Source: Triparma columacea
Taxonomy: Eukaryota > Sar > Bolidophyceae > Parmales > Triparmaceae
Length of the DNA: 13,879 nucleotides
Reading direction: 5' to 3'
Assembly: GCA_030267965.1 (NCBI GenBank)
Contig: BRYA01000593.1
Location: 1 to 13,879 of the forward strand
Part shown: piece by piece, positions 10,801 through 13,879 of the stretch
How the letters are laid out: every line of letters begins with the position of its first letter
Numbering within the stretch: the stretch's first letter is position 1
Notes under the pieces: generated by a model
Told to the model about the DNA's origin: nothing
The model's input: the letters and a program-made list of their open reading frames with translations, nothing else
The model's database searches: none
Position numbers and translations under genes: made by a program

Positions 10801-11630
10801 GTTCCGTTGAGAATCATCCACGCAAGTGTTTCGCGGGAGGCTGGGGTTGGAGGGGGGGGGGGGGTTAACATGATAAAGAGGGGAGAAAAACATGGCTGCT
10901 ACCCGTTCTTACCTGCATCCTTGATGGAGAGGATGTGGTCCATCCCACCCTGAATCTGCCTCAAGCAGGTGAGGAGGTGCTTCAGAGTGTTGGGATACTT
11001 AATGTTAGGATCGTGATGGAGCAAGTCTTTAATCTCGCACGAGGCAATCCCATAAATGGCTAAGACCTTGTTCTTAATCATGAAGGCCGATTTGGCGGTA
11101 CTCAAGGTACCCTCGGGCTCAGTGGCCTTGCCTGTCAAATCCAATGCACTCTGGTATATCAATTTAGCCACACTCAACTCTCCCATCTCCGAAAGCTGCT
11201 GGGCGCTAGAGTTGAAAAGTGGAATGGTGTCCTCGGCAGAGAGCTTAAGCTCGGCCCAGTAGAGGAATTTATTGACTTGTTCGATTATGTCCTACGATTC
11301 CGCGAGAGAGGGTTCGTTAGAGGTTGATTTTTCAAGGGAAAGAGGAAGGCCGAGAGGTAAGTTGGGGAGGGGGCACAAAGAGTTTGGGTTGGAAGCGCTC
11401 GAATAGTGGACGGAAAGACTGAATACGGGCAACGTTGGCATTTAGCCAACCCCTTCACCTCAACTACCCAGTTTAGGGCCCAAAACGCTCACCTTGGTCC
11501 CTGCAACCTCCACAGGGGGCGCTCCAACATCTGTAATTATCCGCGCGAGCTTGTCTTTACACGCAGTCACAATCGACCTCTGGAAGAAGTCGGAGAAGTC
11601 CTCGACTCTGGTGCCCGCCTCGACTCCCAT
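1811..11630 (-). CDS. CFAP54: Cilia- and flagella-associated protein 54 (CFAP54/FAP54), complete, five exons
   Basis: CFAP54 is a giant scaffold of the C1 side of the ciliary central apparatus (C1d projection) and is needed for normal beating. The exons, in coding order, are 11630-11493, 11291-10913, 10840-5203, 5073-3694 and 3614-1811. They total 9339 nt with no frame conflict and encode 3112 residues, against about 3100 in human. Family landmarks, partly straddling splice junctions, are: ETLAWMILNGTTTLFSVC and LPWRMRLYGLVCYCYED, a TPR-like stretch (residues about 177-240); a fibronectin-III-like segment (about 950-1065, from PPSPTVLSRSHNSITV to SYVFAIAAFDENDD); a charged, probably coiled-coil stretch (about 1842-1906); and LEHCLLAAELFRAPFSLGLPHP after junction 3 (about 2053-2075). 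Lineage-specific low-complexity inserts lie near 377-417 (Ser-Pro/acidic), 805-875 (Lys-rich, then Thr/Ala/Gly), 1453-1476 (acidic) and 2940-2972 (Gly-Lys). I chose the ATG at 11630 because an in-frame ATG at 11714 would leave only 26 bp to the divergent gene and add a low-complexity leader. The identity is firm; a further upstream exon cannot be excluded. Confidence 0.93.
2227..2330 (-). repeat. Gly-Lys low-complexity coding tract in the last CFAP54 exon
   Basis: On the minus strand this stretch encodes repeated Gly-Gly-Lys units around residues 2940-2972 (GGGKGGKGGKDNKKGGKGGK), flanked by Glu-rich segments. The DNA is almost pure C/T on the plus strand. It looks like a slippage-expanded linker within CFAP54, and the frame stays open on both sides. 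Confidence 0.8.
3615..3693 (-). other. CFAP54 intron 4 (79 nt, phase 2)
   Basis: The donor is CGGAG|GTAAGTAG and the acceptor is CAATCTTAG|GTTCG. A CTAAC branch point (complement of 3646-3650) lies about 32 nt before the acceptor. Splicing completes an Arg codon and joins EAESR to FGYVDALLAYVGIL without a stop. Confidence 0.88.
5074..5202 (-). other. CFAP54 intron 3 (129 nt, phase 2)
   Basis: The donor is ATAGAAG|GTGAGCG and the acceptor is ATCGCGCAG|GCTCG. Splicing completes an Arg codon and joins KDDEDR to LEHCLLAAELF, restoring a conserved CFAP54 segment. Two CTAAC motifs lie about 59 and 71 nt from the acceptor, farther than in the other introns here. Confidence 0.88.
10841..10912 (-). 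other. CFAP54 intron 2 (72 nt, phase 1)
   Basis: The donor is GATGCAG|GTAAGAAC and the acceptor is CCAACCCCAG|CCTCC. The pyrimidine tract is almost a pure C13 run (complement of 10852-10864), directly after a GTTAAC that can serve as branch point about 24 nt from the acceptor. Splicing joins LSIKDA to SRETLAWMILNGTT, the conserved CFAP54 core. Confidence 0.9.
10852..10864 (+). repeat. G13 homopolymer (C13 on the coding strand) in CFAP54 intron 2
   Basis: Thirteen consecutive G residues on the plus strand form the pyrimidine tract of CFAP54 intron 2 on the minus strand. Run length could vary between individuals or assemblies without changing the protein. Confidence 0.8.
11292..11492 (-). other. 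CFAP54 intron 1 (201 nt, phase 0)
   Basis: The donor is GGACCAAG|GTGAGCG and the acceptor is GGAATCGTAG|GACAT. A CTAAC motif (complement of 11316-11320) lies about 25 nt before the acceptor. An in-frame TAG sits exactly at the acceptor, so the second exon cannot be read through from the intron. Splicing joins EVAGTK to DIIEQVNKFLYWAELKL. Confidence 0.8.
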
Positions 11631-11740
11631 TATGCTCTTGCACAAGAGAGGTTGGGGGGGGTGGTTCGAGTTTTTTAACAGGAGATTCGGAGACAGGAGA
11701 GTGGGGGGGAGCAAAAAAAGGCCATCTTTGGGGGGAAAAT
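11631..11740. promoter_or_regulatory. Short bidirectional promoter between CFAP54 and the sulfotransferase
   Basis: Only 110 bp separate the two divergent start codons, so both promoters and both 5' UTRs must fit here or reach into coding sequence. The spacer holds G-runs (about 11653-11661 and 11701-11708), a T6AA stretch (11671-11678) that reads TTAAAAAA toward CFAP54, and an A7 run (11714-11720). No canonical TATA box is seen. Confidence 0.55.
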
Positions 11741-13218
11741 ATGGAAAGGACGGGGGAGAACGGTGGAGACAAGGAAAGTACTAATGCCCCTAGACGGTCG
11801 TTGTTCGTCCTTTCAATCACCATTCTTGCTGCCTTTGCAGTTATCCTCACGGCTGGGATGATGCTCCTTGGAGGTGCATCTGAAAAGGAGGGTTATGACA
11901 GGTGCCATGGGGTTTGCAAGGTGAAGGGAGGTTTAATAGGGCGGAACAATGATGTGAGTCTGGCAGCATGCTCCTCGGTTACTTCCTGCATGTACATGTT
12001 ATGTGTGCATGATGTAATGTGTCGCAGGCATTCGTCACAAGAGGTCTCACAACCCCCCACGCGCTAACTACCCCCTCCCCCCACCCGGAACAGTTTCTTG
12101 ACTGCGTTCCCCGCGACCCCCATTCCGTTCTTTTCCTGCGCATTCCAAAGTCAGCCTCTACTCGCTTCCTGACTCTTGCAGAGAGAGTGAAAAAGAGGAA
12201 GGGGTTTCTTTCCGGAGATTTTCCGGATCACAAAGACGCTGTCATGGGTCCTGTTGCAAAGGTGTGGAACCCAAGGGACTCTTTGGTGAAGAAAGACGAC
12301 GAGGAGATTGCAAAGTACTACCGGGGTGTTGGAGCAAAGATGAACTTGCATGCGATAGGACACATTGGGAGGGGAGGGGTGTTGGAGAGCATCTTTGGGT
12401 CGTTGAGTGGCGAGAAGGCAACAACTGGTGGTTTCGACCAAGGTTTTATGACGGACGCAAAGGGTAGGAACTTGAGGATGCTATGGTACGGACACATGTT
12501 CCTTCCCGATTTTGAACATTTGAGGCAGTTCGAGGCGGACACCGACTCGTGGAAGATACCTTCGGTCGTCACCTTTGTGCGCGACCCAATCCTGCGCCTG
12601 GGTTCCGGTTACAATTACGTTCGCTTTGGCGCGAGAAGCAAGCAGCACAGGGAGGATGTGTTGACCTTCCTCGGCAACCAAACCCTCACCGATTGTATCT
12701 TCGACGAGGCGTGCGGGACGAAGAACAGGCTGCGGCAGATGTGCTCGATACAGGCCAGGTACCTGTGCGGCGGGGGAGAGGAATGCTTCGTCCACTGGCA
12801 CACTGTAGATAAGGAGAACTACGTTGAGAAGCTCGGGAAGCTGGTTGAGGTGGCGAAGCGCAACATGGAAAGCAAGATTCTATTCACCGGGGTCGTGGAG
12901 GAGATGCAAGAGAGCATGGGGGTCCTCGAGGCTCTTCTTCCTACGTACTTTGAGGGGATCAAAGCTGAGAGTGATAATTTGAAAAAGGCGGGGAAGGAGG
13001 GGGACAACTTTGAGCGTGACATCCGCAAGGGCGTCGCCCTGAACGTTGCAAAGGAGTATGCCAAACCGACGGATGATGAGCGCAAGAGAATCGTGGCGGA
13101 GGGGGTGTGTTGGGCAGACTTTGAGGTCTATGAGCATGCGAAGAAGCTTTTGAAGGAACGACTTGGGAGTGGGGGATGCGCGAGTACAGGGGGGGGACGA
13201 ACTGGGGGAGAGCTATAA
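11741..13218 (+). CDS. Type II membrane 2-O-sulfotransferase of the HS2ST/UST family, two exons (11741-11953, 12094-13218)
   Basis: The family moves sulfate from PAPS to the 2-O position of uronic acids in glycosaminoglycan-like chains in the Golgi lumen. The model gives 445 residues. It starts with a short cytosolic tail ending in Arg-Arg (18-19), then one membrane helix (about 20-43, SLFVLSITILAAFAVILTAG), typical of a Golgi type II enzyme. The 5'-phosphosulfate-binding motif is LFLRIPKSASTRF (84-96, Lys90). The 3'-phosphate-binding motif is FVRDPILRLGSGYNYVRFG (232-250). A GH pair (His205 in WYGHMFLPDF) matches the place of the family's catalytic His. The Cys-rich QARYLCGGGEECF and LFTGVVEEMQESMGVLEALLPTYF match the C-terminal part of HS2ST/UST. 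I prefer the donor at 11954 (GTGAGT) and the acceptor at 12093, which follows CTAAC and a pyrimidine tract; other in-frame choices exist. The natural substrate cannot be read from the sequence. Confidence 0.87.
11954..12093 (+). other. Sulfotransferase intron (140 nt, phase 0), with alternative in-frame sites
   Basis: The preferred donor AATGAT|GTGAGT fits the GTRAG pattern of the other introns here. The preferred acceptor CCCGGAACAG|TTTC has CTAAC (12064-12068) about 26 nt upstream and a C/T-rich tract. A second donor (GCAAG|GTGAAG, intron from 11921) and a second acceptor (TGTCGCAG|GCATTC, intron to 12027) also keep the frame. The 12027 acceptor lacks a pyrimidine tract. Confidence 0.6.
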
Positions 13219-13334
13219 TATTGATATTTTTATTGAAAGTGTTTGAGTGCATGTTTTGGCTCTATATATTCCTTGCTGTTTCCAAACTGGAGACTTCCTT
13301 CTTTCCCTGGACTCAAACGGTCCTCAATCCGATC
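13219..13334 (+). promoter_or_regulatory. Tandem intergenic spacer with TATA box
   Basis: A 116-bp gap lies between the sulfotransferase stop and the next start codon. Its first part is AT-rich (TAATATTGATATTTTTATTG), fitting a 3' end. A TATATATT at 13263-13270 lies about 65 bases before the ATG at 13335 and is a good TATA box, implying a 5' UTR of roughly 40 nt. Confidence 0.55.
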
Positions 13335-13879
13335 ATGAGGTCTTCTCTTTTCATCGTCGTGGTGTTCTTGGTCCTGTCACAATGCTTTGCTATTTTCAAG
13401 AAGAAGAAGGTCGCGGAGACCTTCGAGGACGTCCTGAAAGAGGCTGGCTTAAACAGGAAGTATAAGAGTGCATTCCTAAAGAATGGGTGGGACAGCACCC
13501 CCCAGGCGTTAAGGAGGCTCTCCAAGATGGACCTGCAGGGCATAGGCATGAGCGAGAAGGAGATGAAGAAGATGTTCGCTAGCATCGAGAAGATGGTCCC
13601 CGTCCTTGAGAAGAAGGTTAAGAGCAAGAAGATCGACAAGGATCTAGAACTTAGGAAGACCTTGAACTACGGGAGGCTTTACGTAGATGGGGCGGTGGGA
13701 TCTTTCCCGTTCATGAAGGCGAACTTCGGTGGCGATATTCCTCTCAAGGCCTTCGAGATTGTCTTTGGGGGTAATGGTTGCAAGGAGGTTAACAATGCAG
13801 CTGGGGTGATGTTGGTGGTAACGAGGGGAGGTAGGTTGGGAGGGGGGTGGGGGGTGGGGGGTGGGGGGTGGGGGGGGGG
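13335..13879 (+). CDS. Secreted protein with SAM-like region and start of a PA (protease-associated) domain, 5' part only
   Basis: The ATG at 13335 opens a frame that stays open to the window edge. The first 19 residues form a clear signal peptide (Arg, then SLFIVVVFLVLS, cleavage after QCFA). A Lys-rich start of the mature protein follows. Residues about 29-88 (TFEDVLKEAGL, FLKNGWDS, ALRRLSKMDLQGIGMSEKEMKKM) have the spacing and hydrophobic pattern of a SAM domain, with the typical L..MDL..IGM turn. From about residue 115 (GRLYVDGAVGSFPFMKANFGG, IPLKAFEIVF, GCKEVNNAAGVMLVVTRG) the sequence resembles the first half of a PA domain. In that family an ACxxxxNA-like motif precedes a strand ending in Arg-Gly. 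Coding probably stops near 13830, where G-rich DNA starts and a GTAGGT could be a donor, but that donor is weak. PA domains often sit on secreted or vacuolar proteases, lectin-like receptors and RING ligases; the C-terminal partner lies outside the window. Confidence 0.6.
   Translation, partial: MRSSLFIVVVFLVLSQCFAIFKKKKVAETFEDVLKEAGLNRKYKSAFLKNGWDSTPQALRRLSKMDLQGIGMSEKEMKKMFASIEKMVPVLEKKVKSKKIDKDLELRKTLNYGRLYVDGAVGSFPFMKANFGGDIPLKAFEIVFGGNGCKEVNNAAGVMLVVTRGGRLGGGWGVGGGGWGG
13842..13879 (+). repeat. (GGGGGGT)n tract ending in a G10 run at the window edge
   Basis: Four perfect 7-base units GGGGGGT (13842-13869) are followed by ten G residues up to the last base. The tract has far more than four G-triplets with 1-base loops, so G-quadruplex formation is expected. 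It most likely lies in an intron of the PA-domain gene. The contig may end here because such DNA is hard to sequence; that is inference. Confidence 0.85.

Noticed and set aside
11631..11714. Longer CFAP54 N-terminus from an in-frame ATG at 11714
   Set aside because: It would add 28 residues of leader encoded by C-runs and would leave only 26 bp to the start of the divergent gene. The ATG at 11630 is more plausible, though not proven.
12019..12093. Sulfotransferase starting at an in-frame ATG at 12019, without the first exon
   Set aside because: That start lies in a region with a branch point and a pyrimidine tract and would remove the membrane anchor. The upstream exon provides a clean type II anchor in the same phase.
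13842..13879. Telomere repeat
   Set aside because: The unit GGGGGGT is not a known telomere repeat, there are only four units, and an open reading frame runs directly into it. A G-rich intron microsatellite is simpler.

Overview
This is a gene-dense window from a nuclear eukaryotic genome, most likely a unicellular protist that builds motile 9+2 flagella. The evidence is spliceosomal introns with GT..AG ends and a CTAAC-type branch point, plus three families not found in bacteria: a transition-zone B9 protein, a giant central-apparatus protein and a clathrin light chain. Short introns (72-201 nt), close gene spacing and frequent poly-G/poly-C tracts would fit a small alga such as a bolidophyte or other stramenopile. 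That placement is inference, not something the sequence proves.

Layout from left to right. (1) B9D1, minus strand, 1-601: the 3' end is cut by the window edge and at least 200 codons are present. (2) A divergent intergenic region of 455 bp with a G-rich stretch and a TATA box. (3) A short clathrin light chain gene, plus strand, 1057-1676, in two exons. (4) CFAP54, minus strand, 1811-11630: five exons assemble without any frame break into a 3112-residue protein, close to the length of animal CFAP54. It fills about 70% of the window. (5) A 110-bp divergent spacer. (6) A type II membrane sulfotransferase of the heparan sulfate/uronyl 2-O-sulfotransferase family, plus strand, 11741-13218, in two exons. 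(7) A secreted protein with a signal peptide, a SAM-like region and the start of a protease-associated (PA) domain, plus strand, from 13335. It runs off the right edge into a (GGGGGGT)n tract.

Two of the five genes act in cilia: B9D1 at the transition-zone gate and CFAP54 in the C1 side of the central apparatus. They lie only about 1.2 kb apart with the clathrin light chain gene between them. The last two genes belong to the secretory pathway. I see no mobile element, CRISPR array, tRNA or rRNA. I also see no prokaryote-style operon or defence system; the window reads as ordinary eukaryotic genes. The least familiar gene is the SAM-like/PA secreted protein at the right end.
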